DNA of 9,445 nucleotides. Origin: X23 sp050251575 (lineage in GTDB: Bacteria; Bacillota; Clostridia; SK-Y3). The stretch is from positions 1-9,445 of the forward strand of contig JBFWMP010000112.1 in assembly GCA_050251575.1 (NCBI GenBank), written 5' to 3'. Below are positions 1 to 7,110 of the stretch, piece by piece. The notes under the pieces were generated by a model. It was not told the DNA's origin, searched no databases, and worked only from the letters and a program-made list of their open reading frames with translations. Each line of letters opens with the position of its first letter. The first letter of the stretch is position 1. Made by a program: the position numbers and the translations under genes.

Positions 1-385
1 TCATTTCATCTCTTAATTCATTAGCAGAAAGACGTGTAGCACCTTTACTTAATACAATAGTTTGTTCAAGAAAATCCGAGGTAGCTACGCGAACTGTCTG
101 GTTCCTGCCTATTTCATGAACTAATTTTTCGATATAGTTATCAGCTGTTTCATTCTCCTTAGTATAAACAATCTCTACGCCGGAATAAATTTCCTTTTTT
201 TCCTGACTTCCTCTAACCAAGTGTGCATCAAATACTACAATAACTTTATTCTTCTTATAACCTTGATAATTAGCCAATACCTCCAATAGCTTCCATCTCG
301 CATCTTCCAAACATTCTTTTGCAGCTATTGCCAGATCCGGCCATGCATTAATAATATTATAGCCATCTATAATTAAATACTCCAT
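1..385 (-). CDS. yacP: YacP/Rae1-type NYN-domain ribonuclease, 5' part only
   Basis: Partial gene: the start is present and the 3' end runs off the left edge of the window. About 128 codons are visible of a family that is usually near 170. The N-terminus reads MEYLIIDGYNIINAWPDL, which carries the DGYN signature of the NYN (PIN-like) nuclease fold. Further on are VVFDAH (about residues 50-55), ETADNYIEKL (about 79-88), VATSD (about 100-104) and the family-typical GATRLSANELRDEM. The acidic residues Asp7, Asp53 and Asp82 would form the metal site. In Bacillus subtilis this family (YacP, Rae1) is a ribosome-associated endoribonuclease that cuts mRNA in the A site; transfer of that role is by family. 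The start is chosen because GCGAGG lies 8 nt upstream (394-397 region) and no earlier in-frame start fits. rlmB lies upstream on the same strand, the usual Firmicutes order, but here 160 bases and a terminator separate them. Confidence 0.9.
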   Translation of the reverse strand, partial: MEYLIIDGYNIINAWPDLAIAAKECLEDARWKLLEVLANYQGYKKNKVIVVFDAHLVRGSQEKKEIYSGVEIVYTKENETADNYIEKLVHEIGRNQTVRVATSDFLEQTIVLSKGATRLSANELRDEM

Positions 386-447
386 CCAATATACCTCGCC
401 AGTTCACGAATCACAATTTTCAATAATATAATAAACAAAACTTATTC

Positions 448-477
448 ATTCTATAATAAATTATATAATAAATACAA
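448..477 (-). promoter_or_regulatory. possible promoter for yacP
   Basis: On the minus strand TTGTAT (472-477) is followed 18 bases later by TAGAAT (448-453). This fits a sigma-A promoter loosely and would start transcription about 60 bases before the yacP start codon. A promoter is expected here because a terminator separates yacP from rlmB. The stretch is very AT-rich, so chance matches are likely. Confidence 0.3.
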
Positions 478-479
478 CC

Positions 480-515
480 GAAATAAAAGAAGAACAACCA
501 AAACATTGCTCTTCC
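480..515 (-). terminator. Rho-independent terminator after rlmB
   Basis: Read on the minus strand, GAAGAGCAA (506-514) pairs with TTGTTCTTC (489-497) as a 9-bp stem with one G-U pair and an 8-base loop, followed at once by TTTTATTT (481-488). It begins about 30 bases after the rlmB stop codon and points the right way. It implies that rlmB transcripts mostly end before yacP. Confidence 0.72.
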
Positions 516-545
516 TATATCATAAAATACAAACTAGTATGCTAT

Positions 546-1391
546 TTATTTCTCTCTCTGTTTTACTACCTCATACATCAGAACCGCCCCTGCAACAGAT
601 GCATTCAAGGATGCAATCTCACCCTTCATCGGTATCTTAACCAAAAAGTCACACTTCTCTTTCACAAGGCGCCCTATCCCTTCACCCTCATTGCCCACTA
701 CCAATCCGATGGGACCTTTCAAATCTGCTTCGTAGAAGTTTTTGTCGCCACTCATATCTGCTCCTACAATCCAAACACCTTGTTCTTTTAGTCTGTCTAT
801 TGTCTGACCTATATTTGTTACCCGAGCAACCAATACATATTCTATAGCTCCTGCTGAAGTTTTAGCAACTGCTGCAGTCAGTCCTACCGCTCTTCTTTTA
901 GGAATGATTACACCATGAGCACCTGCTGCATTCGCAGTACGCAATATCGACCCAAGATTATGTGGATCATTAATCTCATCTACTATAATTATAAATGGAT
1001 GCTCACCTTTCCCAGCTGCATTCGCCATGATATCTTCCACCTCCACATAGCTATGCATCGATACAAAAGCAATTACGCCTTGATGGGCATGAGTAGATGA
1101 TAAATTATCCAACTTCTGCCTTTCTACCTCTTGAATAATGATTTTCTTTTCCTTTGCCATTGCAATAATCCGAATGATAGAGCCTTCCCGCTCTCCTTTT
1201 TGCACGAATATCTTGTTAATTTCCCTTCCTGATTTTAATGCCTCCATTACAGGATTTCTGCCTTCCAGCTTATCCTGCGATTCTTCTTCAGTGTTTTCTT
1301 CATCATTAATTATTCTCTTTTCAGCTTTTCCCATATCTTTCTTTGTAACATCCGTTCTTTTGTCATCTTTTCTAAAAGGTGGTCTCTTCAT
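546..1391 (-). CDS. rlmB: RlmB, 23S rRNA (guanosine-2'-O)-methyltransferase, SpoU/TrmH family
   Basis: A 281-residue cytoplasmic SPOUT enzyme that uses S-adenosylmethionine. By family it methylates the ribose of the P-loop guanosine in 23S rRNA (G2251 in E. coli numbering). Residues 1-42 are a charged Lys/Glu/Asp-rich tail of low complexity. The substrate-binding domain starts at GRNPVMEALKSG (about 44-55), and a linker at 130-135 leads to the catalytic domain. The three SpoU motifs are complete: NDPHNLGSILRTANAAGAHG (141-160, with Asn145 and Arg151), VGNEGEGI (232-239, with Glu235) and SLNASVAGAVLMYE (261-274, with Asn263). The knot that binds the cofactor is formed by the last two. Start: ATG with GGAAGG 9 nt upstream (1401-1406). 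RlmB and TrmH are close relatives. The N-terminal RNA-binding domain and the yacP neighbour favour RlmB, although the exact target base is not proven by sequence. Confidence 0.93.
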   Translation of the reverse strand: MKRPPFRKDDKRTDVTKKDMGKAEKRIINDEENTEEESQDKLEGRNPVMEALKSGREINKIFVQKGEREGSIIRIIAMAKEKKIIIQEVERQKLDNLSSTHAHQGVIAFVSMHSYVEVEDIMANAAGKGEHPFIIIVDEINDPHNLGSILRTANAAGAHGVIIPKRRAVGLTAAVAKTSAGAIEYVLVARVTNIGQTIDRLKEQGVWIVGADMSGDKNFYEADLKGPIGLVVGNEGEGIGRLVKEKCDFLVKIPMKGEIASLNASVAGAVLMYEVVKQREK

Positions 1392-1429
1392 ACACTAATT
1401 CCTTCCTACTTTTATCATACAAGTCAAAT

Positions 1430-1458
1430 ATTATACATGAAATTCTTCACTTCGTTCA
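1430..1458 (-). promoter_or_regulatory. candidate rlmB promoter
   Basis: A perfect TATAAT lies at 1430-1435 on the minus strand. The hexamer 17 bases upstream is TGAACG (1453-1458), only a 3/6 match to TTGACA. Transcription would begin about 30 bases before the rlmB start codon. The -35 position falls inside the repeat described at 1442-1467, so the repeat may have supplied part of this promoter. Confidence 0.42.
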
Positions 1459-1467
1459 GAATGACAC
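1442..1467. repeat. short dispersed repeat of the GTCATTCTGAACGAAG type
   Basis: On the minus strand the sequence reads GTGTCATTCTGAACGAAG and continues TGAAGAAT. The ends ATTCT (1442-1446 on plus) and AGAAT (1458-1462) are inverted copies, so it can fold as a small hairpin. From general knowledge, close variants of this string (GTCATTCTGAGCGAAGCGAAG) occur as dispersed intergenic repeats in many unrelated bacterial genomes. Only one copy is present here, so copy number cannot be judged from the window. It is intergenic, between the Ca2+-ATPase stop and rlmB. Confidence 0.55.
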
Positions 1468-1514
1468 TGAGAGTATTCTAATTAAAAAAGTTTGAAAAAT
1501 CAAGTAATTATTCA

Positions 1515-4178
1515 TTATTCATTAGACTTTACTGCTTTCCCTAACTCAACAAGTACTAAAGGACTCACTGACAAGCCTAATACCACAAGCCACTGATTCA
1601 TATTCAGTGAAACAACTTTGAAAACATCAGTTAACGCGGGTATAATATCGACTGATATTTGCAATAAAATTGATATTGCTACCGCTCCAAGCAAATAACG
1701 GTTAGTAAACGCACCTATTTTAAATAAGGAACTATGTGAACGTACATTAAATACATGCACTAATTGCGATAATGCTAATGTCAAAAACGCCATGGTTCTT
1801 CCTACAGCAAGACTCTGCTCGGGATCGGCACCATTTGAAAGCAACTGCTGACCAATTGCAAATGCAGCTAAAGTCAAGCCTCCTACCATCAACCCTTGTA
1901 AACCTATAACGATAGATAACCCATCTGCAAAGATGCTCTTTCTTGCATCTCTGGGAGGCCTTTCCATGATATCCTCTGCAACAGGTTCTACGCCTAATGC
2001 CAAAGCCGGTAAACTATCGGTAACAAGGTTTACCCATAAAATATGAATAGGCAATAGTGGTGAATCCCAATTCAACAACATCGCAATGAATAATGTGACA
2101 ATTTCTCCGATGTTGCAGGATAGCAAAAATTGTATTGACTTTTGAATATTCTCAAATATTCCACGTCCCTCTCTTACTGCTTCTACAATGGTAGCAAAGT
2201 TATCATCGGTTAACACCATATGCGCTGCTCCTTTTGCCACATCTGTACCGGTGATGCCCATTGCACAGCCGATATTGGCACTCTTCAATGCCGGAGCATC
2301 ATTCACGCCATCTCCTGTCATCGCAACAATTTGTCCTTTACTTTGCCATGCTTTTACGATTTTCACCTTATGTTCGGGTGATACCCGTGCATATACTGAA
2401 TATCTGTCTACATTCTCATTAAGGAACTCTTGATCAAGCTCATCTAATTCAGCACCTGTGATCGCTTCTTTACTGTTTTCAAGAATTCCCAGCTTTTTAG
2501 CAATTGCCATAGCTGTTGCTTTGTGGTCTCCGGTAATCATCACTGCTTTAATTCCTGCTTTCTTACATAGACGTACTGCCTCCTTTGCCTCTTCTCTCGG
2601 AGGATCGATCATCCCTATAAGTCCGACAAATGTTAGATTGTTCTCTACCTTCTCTGTATTCATTTCTTCAGGAATTGCCTTTATATCCTTGAATGCAACC
2701 CCTAAAACCCTCAATGCTTTGTCTGCCATACTGCTATTTGCATTTTCAATATTAGCAATCTGTTTCTCATCTTTATTGATGATATCTTCATTTTCCCATA
2801 CATTTACACATCGGTCAAGCAGTATGTCCGGAGCACCTTTCGTAATTATCCTATAACCTTCTTCAATCTTATGGATAGTAGTCATAAGCTTTCTCTCGGA
2901 ATCAAAAGGAATCTCCTTAACCCGAGGCATCTGTTCTTCCAGCTTACGCTTATTTTTTCCTGCCTTTACAGCAGCAATGACAAGAGCAGTCTCTGTAGGA
3001 TCACCTATAGCATCCCACTCACCATCCACTTGCTCTAATCTTGAATCATTGCATAAACTTGCCATTTCCAATATAGTAAATACCTCAGCTTGCTCCTGTA
3101 TATCTATGTCATTATTTAGCTCCCAGCTTTTAGAGGATGTCGCTAATTCAACAACGGTCATTTTATTCTGAGTCAACGTTCCGGTCTTATCTGAACAAAT
3201 AACAGACGCACTCCCTAACGTTTCTACTGCAGGAAGCTTACGAATGATAGCATGCTTCTTAACCATACGCTGTACACCCACAGCCAATACAATGGTTACA
3301 ATAGCCGGCAGACCCTCCGGAATAGCTGCAACTGCTAAGCTGATTGCAGTCAAAAACATCTCAAAAACATCTCTTTTTTGAAGCACACCTAATCCAAATA
3401 TCGCGGCACAAATTGCCAATGCAACTATCCCAAGAGTCTTTCCAAGCTGTGCCAGCTTCTGCTGCAGTGGTGTAGCCGCTTCTTCACCAGTAAGAATCAT
3501 TCCGGCTATTTTGCCAACCTCCGTATTCATTCCGGTTGCAATCACGATTGCACTCCCTCTTCCATAAGTCACAATACTGCTGGATGCCAGCATATTCCTT
3601 CTGTCACCCAATGGAATATTCTCTTGTGCAATAAGATCAGCACTCTTTTCCACCGGTACTGACTCTCCTGTTAAGGCAGATTCTTCTACTTTAAGATTTA
3701 CTGCTTCTATCAGTCTTGCATCGGCAGGAATGAAATCACCGGCCTCTAAATAGATGATATCTCCCGGTACTAATTCCTTGGCAGGCACTAGATTGACTTT
3801 GGCATTTCTCAACACCTTTGCATTAGGAGCAGATAGCTTCTTTAGCGCCTCCAGCGATTTTTCTGCCTTGCTCTCTTGAGCAACTCCTAATACCGCATTC
3901 AGAATAACAATGGCTAGAATGATAATTGCATCTGCCTTTTCATGAGAGAGAAAAGAAATAACTGCTGCAATTAACAGAATGATAATCATAAAATCCTTAA
4001 ATTGTTCGAAGAATTTAACTAATAAAGACTTCCCTTTTTTTTCTTCAATTTCATTGTCTCCATACACATCATGCTTTTCTTGTATCTTACTATCATTAAG
4101 CCCTTGATGAATGTCGCTATCCAGTTCTAAAACAATATCCTTTACTTCCCGATTGTGCCAAAATCTTTCGCCCATCAT
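1515..4178 (-). CDS. P2A-type calcium-transporting P-type ATPase
   Basis: An 887-residue membrane pump, full length for the family, expected to export Ca2+ from the cytoplasm using ATP. Order of parts: cation-ATPase N-terminal domain (about 7-60), M1-M2 (about 63-102), actuator domain with TGES at 170-173, M3-M4 (about 249-302) with the ion-binding kink IPEGLP (286-291, Glu288), phosphorylation site DKTGTLT (Asp330), nucleotide-binding KGAP (447-450), MITGD (547-551), TGDGVNDAP (621-629), then M5-M10 (about 682-883). Residues matching SERCA ion ligands are Asn689 and Glu692 in M5, and Asn717, Thr720 and Asp721 in M6 (LWVNLVTD). M8 has Ser-Gln (804-805) where SERCA has the site I Glu. Start: MM with AAGGAGGGTGA (4183-4193) ideally spaced before the first ATG; the second ATG at 4175 is also possible. 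It lies 189 bases after thrB, and nothing in the sequence ties it to threonine. Na+/K+ or Mn2+ transport cannot be excluded, but the M4-M6 pattern is the SERCA/YloB type. Confidence 0.92.
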   Translation of the reverse strand: MMGERFWHNREVKDIVLELDSDIHQGLNDSKIQEKHDVYGDNEIEEKKGKSLLVKFFEQFKDFMIIILLIAAVISFLSHEKADAIIILAIVILNAVLGVAQESKAEKSLEALKKLSAPNAKVLRNAKVNLVPAKELVPGDIIYLEAGDFIPADARLIEAVNLKVEESALTGESVPVEKSADLIAQENIPLGDRRNMLASSSIVTYGRGSAIVIATGMNTEVGKIAGMILTGEEAATPLQQKLAQLGKTLGIVALAICAAIFGLGVLQKRDVFEMFLTAISLAVAAIPEGLPAIVTIVLAVGVQRMVKKHAIIRKLPAVETLGSASVICSDKTGTLTQNKMTVVELATSSKSWELNNDIDIQEQAEVFTILEMASLCNDSRLEQVDGEWDAIGDPTETALVIAAVKAGKNKRKLEEQMPRVKEIPFDSERKLMTTIHKIEEGYRIITKGAPDILLDRCVNVWENEDIINKDEKQIANIENANSSMADKALRVLGVAFKDIKAIPEEMNTEKVENNLTFVGLIGMIDPPREEAKEAVRLCKKAGIKAVMITGDHKATAMAIAKKLGILENSKEAITGAELDELDQEFLNENVDRYSVYARVSPEHKVKIVKAWQSKGQIVAMTGDGVNDAPALKSANIGCAMGITGTDVAKGAAHMVLTDDNFATIVEAVREGRGIFENIQKSIQFLLSCNIGEIVTLFIAMLLNWDSPLLPIHILWVNLVTDSLPALALGVEPVAEDIMERPPRDARKSIFADGLSIVIGLQGLMVGGLTLAAFAIGQQLLSNGADPEQSLAVGRTMAFLTLALSQLVHVFNVRSHSSLFKIGAFTNRYLLGAVAISILLQISVDIIPALTDVFKVVSLNMNQWLVVLGLSVSPLVLVELGKAVKSNE

Positions 4179-4202
4179 GCTGTCACCCTCCTTATAATTA
4201 CT

Positions 4203-4231
4203 ATTAAATATATCTATACCACAGAAAACAA
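4203..4231 (-). promoter_or_regulatory. weak candidate promoter for the Ca2+-ATPase
   Basis: On the minus strand TTGTTT (4226-4231) and TTTAAT (4203-4208) are 17 bases apart, just ahead of the strong ribosome binding site at 4183-4193. The -10 box is a 5/6 match but the -35 only 3/6, in very AT-rich DNA. The pump could instead be read through from thrB. Confidence 0.28.
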
Positions 4232-4297
4232 TATTATATGCCTTATATATTATTGTTTGTTATATACATTAAATAATATCCCTTTTATCTCTAAATA

Positions 4298-4317
4298 TAA
4301 TAAAAAAGCCTTTATTA
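4298..4317 (-). other. AT-rich hairpin in the thrB to Ca2+-ATPase gap
   Basis: On the minus strand TAATAAAG, a GCTT loop and TTTTATTA form an 8-bp stem, extendable by about 3 weaker pairs. It lies about 50 bases after the thrB stop. It could be a weak terminator or pause site for the threonine operon. The stem has almost no G-C pairs and no separate U-run follows, so termination is doubtful. The rest of the 189-base gap is AT-rich with nothing else I can recognise apart from the weak promoter and the ribosome binding site of the pump. Confidence 0.3.
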
Positions 4318-4367
4318 CACGACTATCTTGTCATATAATAAGACTTCAAATACTTATAACATATTAT

Positions 4368-5273
4368 TCAATCATTGTCAATTACTACCGTTATGCCCTC
4401 ATTGTCAGGCTCAATAATATCAATACTCCATTCAGGCAGATTCTTCTGTATATATTTACTTGCCTCTGACCTAAAGATTTCAGAATGCTGATCAAGGATG
4501 GCAATAATGGATGGCCCTGCTCCACTTAAGAATGCACCCTTAGCCCCATATTGCTTGCTGACATCAAATATTTGCTTCATGTCTGGAATCAACTCTGCTC
4601 TGTAGGGCTGGTGCAGCTTATCCTCCACTGCAAATGGGATATTGTCATAGTTCCCTGCTACCATTGAAGCGGCCATAAGAGCAGCCCTCCCTGCATTAAA
4701 AACACCATCCTTATGAGAAATCACGTCCGGCAAGATATTCCTTGCTTTCTTAGTAGCCAGCGTAAAACCAGGTACGAAAACTGCAAACTTCAAAGTATCC
4801 GGCAGCTTAATCCTTACATAAGGAACCTCGCCTTTATCCATTACAGCCACTACCATTCCTCCTAAGATTGTAGGAGTCGAATTATCGGGATGTCCTTCTA
4901 TCTGTGCAGCCATCGTGATAAGCTCCTTCTGGGTTAATTGATAACCTGTCAGTGCATTTGCTGCAAACAATCCGCCTGCCACACAAGCGGAGCTGCTGCC
5001 TAGTCCACGCGTTACCGGAATCCTATTCGTCAAGTTAATCTTCAAGCCTTTAGGATACCGTCCAATATAATCAAAAATTTTAAGCATAGATTGATAAACA
5101 AGATTTTTCTCATCCTTAGGTAAAAATGTAGTAGTTTCACCAAGAATATTGATATCCAGTCCGCTTGAAATCTCCTCTACATCAATCAAATTATATAGTT
5201 TTAATGCCACTCCCATACAATCAAATCCTGCTCCAAGATTAGCACTTGAAGCAGGAACCTTTACTGAAATCAT
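4368..5273 (-). CDS. thrB: homoserine kinase, GHMP family
   Basis: A 301-residue cytoplasmic enzyme that phosphorylates L-homoserine with ATP to O-phosphohomoserine, the step before threonine synthase. GHMP motif 1 is VPASSANLGAGFD (6-18). The ATP-binding motif 2 is VTRGLGSSSACVAGG (87-101). Motif 3 is GAKGAFLSGAGPS (243-255). Family-typical substrate and metal positions are visible: Glu126 and His128 in IEGHPDN, Arg178 in TKKARNILP, and Arg225 in HQPYRAELIP. Length is normal for ThrB (about 300). Start: ATG at 5273 with GGTGGGG (5281-5287) 7 nt upstream; an overlapping ATG 6 bases earlier opens only a two-codon frame. It follows hom by 51 bases without a terminator and is almost certainly cotranscribed with it. 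The motifs distinguish it from mevalonate or galactokinase relatives. Confidence 0.95.
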   Translation of the reverse strand: MISVKVPASSANLGAGFDCMGVALKLYNLIDVEEISSGLDINILGETTTFLPKDEKNLVYQSMLKIFDYIGRYPKGLKINLTNRIPVTRGLGSSSACVAGGLFAANALTGYQLTQKELITMAAQIEGHPDNSTPTILGGMVVAVMDKGEVPYVRIKLPDTLKFAVFVPGFTLATKKARNILPDVISHKDGVFNAGRAALMAASMVAGNYDNIPFAVEDKLHQPYRAELIPDMKQIFDVSKQYGAKGAFLSGAGPSIIAILDQHSEIFRSEASKYIQKNLPEWSIDIIEPDNEGITVVIDND

Positions 5274-5324
5274 TCCATTTCCCCACCTTAAATAAGTAAA
5301 AACACAAGAACTTTTAATTATCCT

Positions 5325-6575
5325 TTATTCTTTCTCAACACGAATGACACTATGTATTGAACTTATAAAAGGATAATCATTCATTTGCTCCAGTTGTGCT
5401 CTCAGTTCTTTTTCTCTTTTCTCTGATGTAACGAAAGCCACCTCATCCACTGCAGCCGGATTATTAATGACAATGAAACTGCAATTCCCCAGCAGCTTAT
5501 TTATGACTTCTTTTGCAGCAGGCTGATCATCTGTTTTTACTCTTACAAAATAAGTTGCATAAGTCTCCTCTATATCAACTAAAATATCTTCATTACTTTT
5601 TAGCCAGAAAAGTCCATTATTTCTATTGATATTCTTTATACTGTCAATAACATCTGCTACTACTGCGCTTGCTGTAGGTAATTTACCTGCTCCTCTTCCA
5701 TAAAACATTACATCTCCTACCGCATTGCCTTTTACGAGAATAGCGTTAAACACATCTTCTACGCCTGCAAGTGGGTGATTTTTAGAAATTATCATCGGAC
5801 TTACACGAGCAAAAACCTTATTCTCAACTTTTCTACTGATCCCCAACAGCTTAATGACACTGCCCATTTGCTCGGCATACGCTACATCTTCCAGACTGAT
5901 TTTTGTAATCCCTTCGGTATAGAGCTTTTCTGAATCTATTTCATAGCCAAAAGCCAATGAAGAAAGAATGGCTATCTTTCTACATGCATCGTGACCTTCC
6001 ACATCTGCAGCAGGATTTCTTTCTGCATATCCCTTGTCTTGTGCATTTTTTAACGCATCCTCAAAGCTTTGCCCTTCCTTAATCATCTGCGTTAAAATAT
6101 AGTTTGTTGTTCCATTAAGTATTCCTATAATTTCTATAATTTCATTAGCAGCCAAACATTGATGAATCGGTCTGATGATAGGGATTCCACCCCCTACACT
6201 TGCTTCAAACATATAATTAATATTTTTTTCCTTTGCAATAGACAATAACTCTGTTCCATGCGTTGCTACCAATTCTTTATTCGATGTTACTACATGTTTA
6301 CCTGCCATCAGTGCTCTTTTGGTAAACGTGTACGCAGGCTCTACTCCGCCCATCACTTCTACAACAACGCTTACTTCATCATCCTTGAGAATATCCTCAA
6401 TATTTTTAGTGAATAAATGTCTCTGAGGATGATCGGAAAAATCTCTAATATCCAAGATGTATTTTATATTTACTTGTTTTCCTGCTTTTTTACTTAGTCT
6501 TTCCATGTTATTACAAATGACTTCTACTACTCCTGATCCAACCGTTCCAAATCCCAATACTGCAACGTTAACCAT
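5325..6575 (-). CDS. hom: homoserine dehydrogenase with C-terminal ACT domain
   Basis: A 416-residue monofunctional enzyme that reduces L-aspartate 4-semialdehyde to L-homoserine with NAD(P)H, at the branch point to threonine and methionine. The nucleotide fold opens with VAVLGFGTVGSGV (about 4-16). TSNKELVA (about 97-104) contains the conserved Lys100. The substrate domain has ILNGTTNYIL (152-161) and EGHDACRKIAIL (193-204), with catalytic Asp196 and Lys200. GRGAGKLPTASAVVAD (293-308) closes the Rossmann part. A C-terminal ACT domain (about 340-416, starting near YFVRVKTDD) is the usual site of threonine feedback inhibition. No aspartokinase is fused. I chose ATG 6575: GGAGGGG (6582-6588) is 6 nt upstream, and the in-frame TTG at 6590 lies on top of that ribosome binding site. 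It is 31 bases after the ACT-domain gene and 51 before thrB, in one operon. Confidence 0.96.
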   Translation of the reverse strand: MVNVAVLGFGTVGSGVVEVICNNMERLSKKAGKQVNIKYILDIRDFSDHPQRHLFTKNIEDILKDDEVSVVVEVMGGVEPAYTFTKRALMAGKHVVTSNKELVATHGTELLSIAKEKNINYMFEASVGGGIPIIRPIHQCLAANEIIEIIGILNGTTNYILTQMIKEGQSFEDALKNAQDKGYAERNPAADVEGHDACRKIAILSSLAFGYEIDSEKLYTEGITKISLEDVAYAEQMGSVIKLLGISRKVENKVFARVSPMIISKNHPLAGVEDVFNAILVKGNAVGDVMFYGRGAGKLPTASAVVADVIDSIKNINRNNGLFWLKSNEDILVDIEETYATYFVRVKTDDQPAAKEVINKLLGNCSFIVINNPAAVDEVAFVTSEKREKELRAQLEQMNDYPFISSIHSVIRVEKE

Positions 6576-6606
6576 AATAAACCCCTCCAATAATTAGTTC
6601 TTTATA

Positions 6607-7050
6607 CTATCCTCTTGCTAGAATATCTATTTTTTTAACACCTTCTATCTTTTCCATTTGAGCAATCAAATCCTCAACACTGCCTTCTATACTGGTTGTC
6701 TGAATAGATATCGTGATATTCGCGGCACCATTAATAGGTATGTTCTGATTGATAGTGAGAACATTTGCTTTTACACTGGCAATGATATTTAAAATATTAG
6801 ACAAAATACCTGGAACATCTTCAAGAATAAAAAACAATGTAATGATTTTCCCTTGAGATATTTCATAAAAAGGAAAAATAAAGTCCTTATATTTATAATA
6901 AGCACTGCGGCTTATTTGAATGATACGGACAGCATCATTAATTGTTTTCACTTTTCCCGTCTGTAAAAGCCTTTTCACTTCAATAACTTTACAAAAAATC
7001 TCAGGAAGCACCGCAGAATCAACTAAATAATACATCGAATTTTTATTCAT
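6607..7050 (-). CDS. PheB-type (UPF0735) ACT-domain protein, possible threonine-pathway regulator
   Basis: A 147-residue soluble protein of the UPF0735/PheB family, matching the usual family length. The N-terminal half is helical: CKVIEVKRLLQTG, then INDAVRIIQISRSAYYKYKD (about 38-57), which has the spacing and Ser-Arg-Ser-Ala-Tyr-Tyr-Lys pattern of a helix-turn-helix-like segment. FPFYE precedes the C-terminal ACT domain (about 68-147; KIITLFFILEDVPGILS), where an amino acid would bind at the dimer interface. Despite the old name, no chorismate mutase or prephenate dehydratase active site is visible. As first gene of an operon with hom and thrB, it is best read as an amino-acid-sensing regulator of this operon; that is inference. 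I chose ATG 7050 because a GAAGGA Shine-Dalgarno lies 10-11 nt upstream. The in-frame GTG at 7068 would use up that ribosome binding site. Confidence 0.88.
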   Translation of the reverse strand: MNKNSMYYLVDSAVLPEIFCKVIEVKRLLQTGKVKTINDAVRIIQISRSAYYKYKDFIFPFYEISQGKIITLFFILEDVPGILSNILNIIASVKANVLTINQNIPINGAANITISIQTTSIEGSVEDLIAQMEKIEGVKKIDILARG

Positions 7051-7074
7051 AAGCTCATTGTCCTTCACTCGTAT

Positions 7075-7110
7075 ACATATGTTTTTGGTATGTAGAAAAT
7101 ACTAACATAC
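7075..7110 (-). promoter_or_regulatory. possible switching hairpins in the threonine operon leader
   Basis: On the minus strand GTATGT (7105-7110) can pair with ACATAC (7088-7093) around an 11-base loop. The same ACATA can instead pair with TATGT (7075-7079) just upstream of the ribosome binding site of the ACT gene. The two pairings exclude each other. Both stems are short and no U-run follows, so this is not a standard transcription attenuator. An effect on translation is possible but unproven. Confidence 0.25.

Noticed and set aside
1486..1514. TTGATTTTTCAA followed by a T-run as a terminator for the Ca2+-ATPase.
   Set aside because: The stem is only 4 bp, too weak to call, although the downstream T6 run is suggestive.
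2188..3171. Plus-strand open frames of 64 to 132 codons across the Ca2+-ATPase gene.
   Set aside because: They are antisense to a gene with complete conserved motifs and have no ribosome binding sites or recognisable domains. The same holds for plus-strand frames over rlmB (915-1398) and at 4155-4469.
6576..6590. Upstream in-frame TTG start for hom adding five residues (MEGFI).
   Set aside because: The codons overlap the GGAGGGG ribosome binding site, and the ATG at 6575 is ideally spaced and begins directly with the nucleotide-binding strand.
7051..7068. Upstream GTG start for the ACT-domain gene.
   Set aside because: It uses the GAAGGA ribosome binding site as coding sequence. ATG 7050 gives the normal 147-residue family length.
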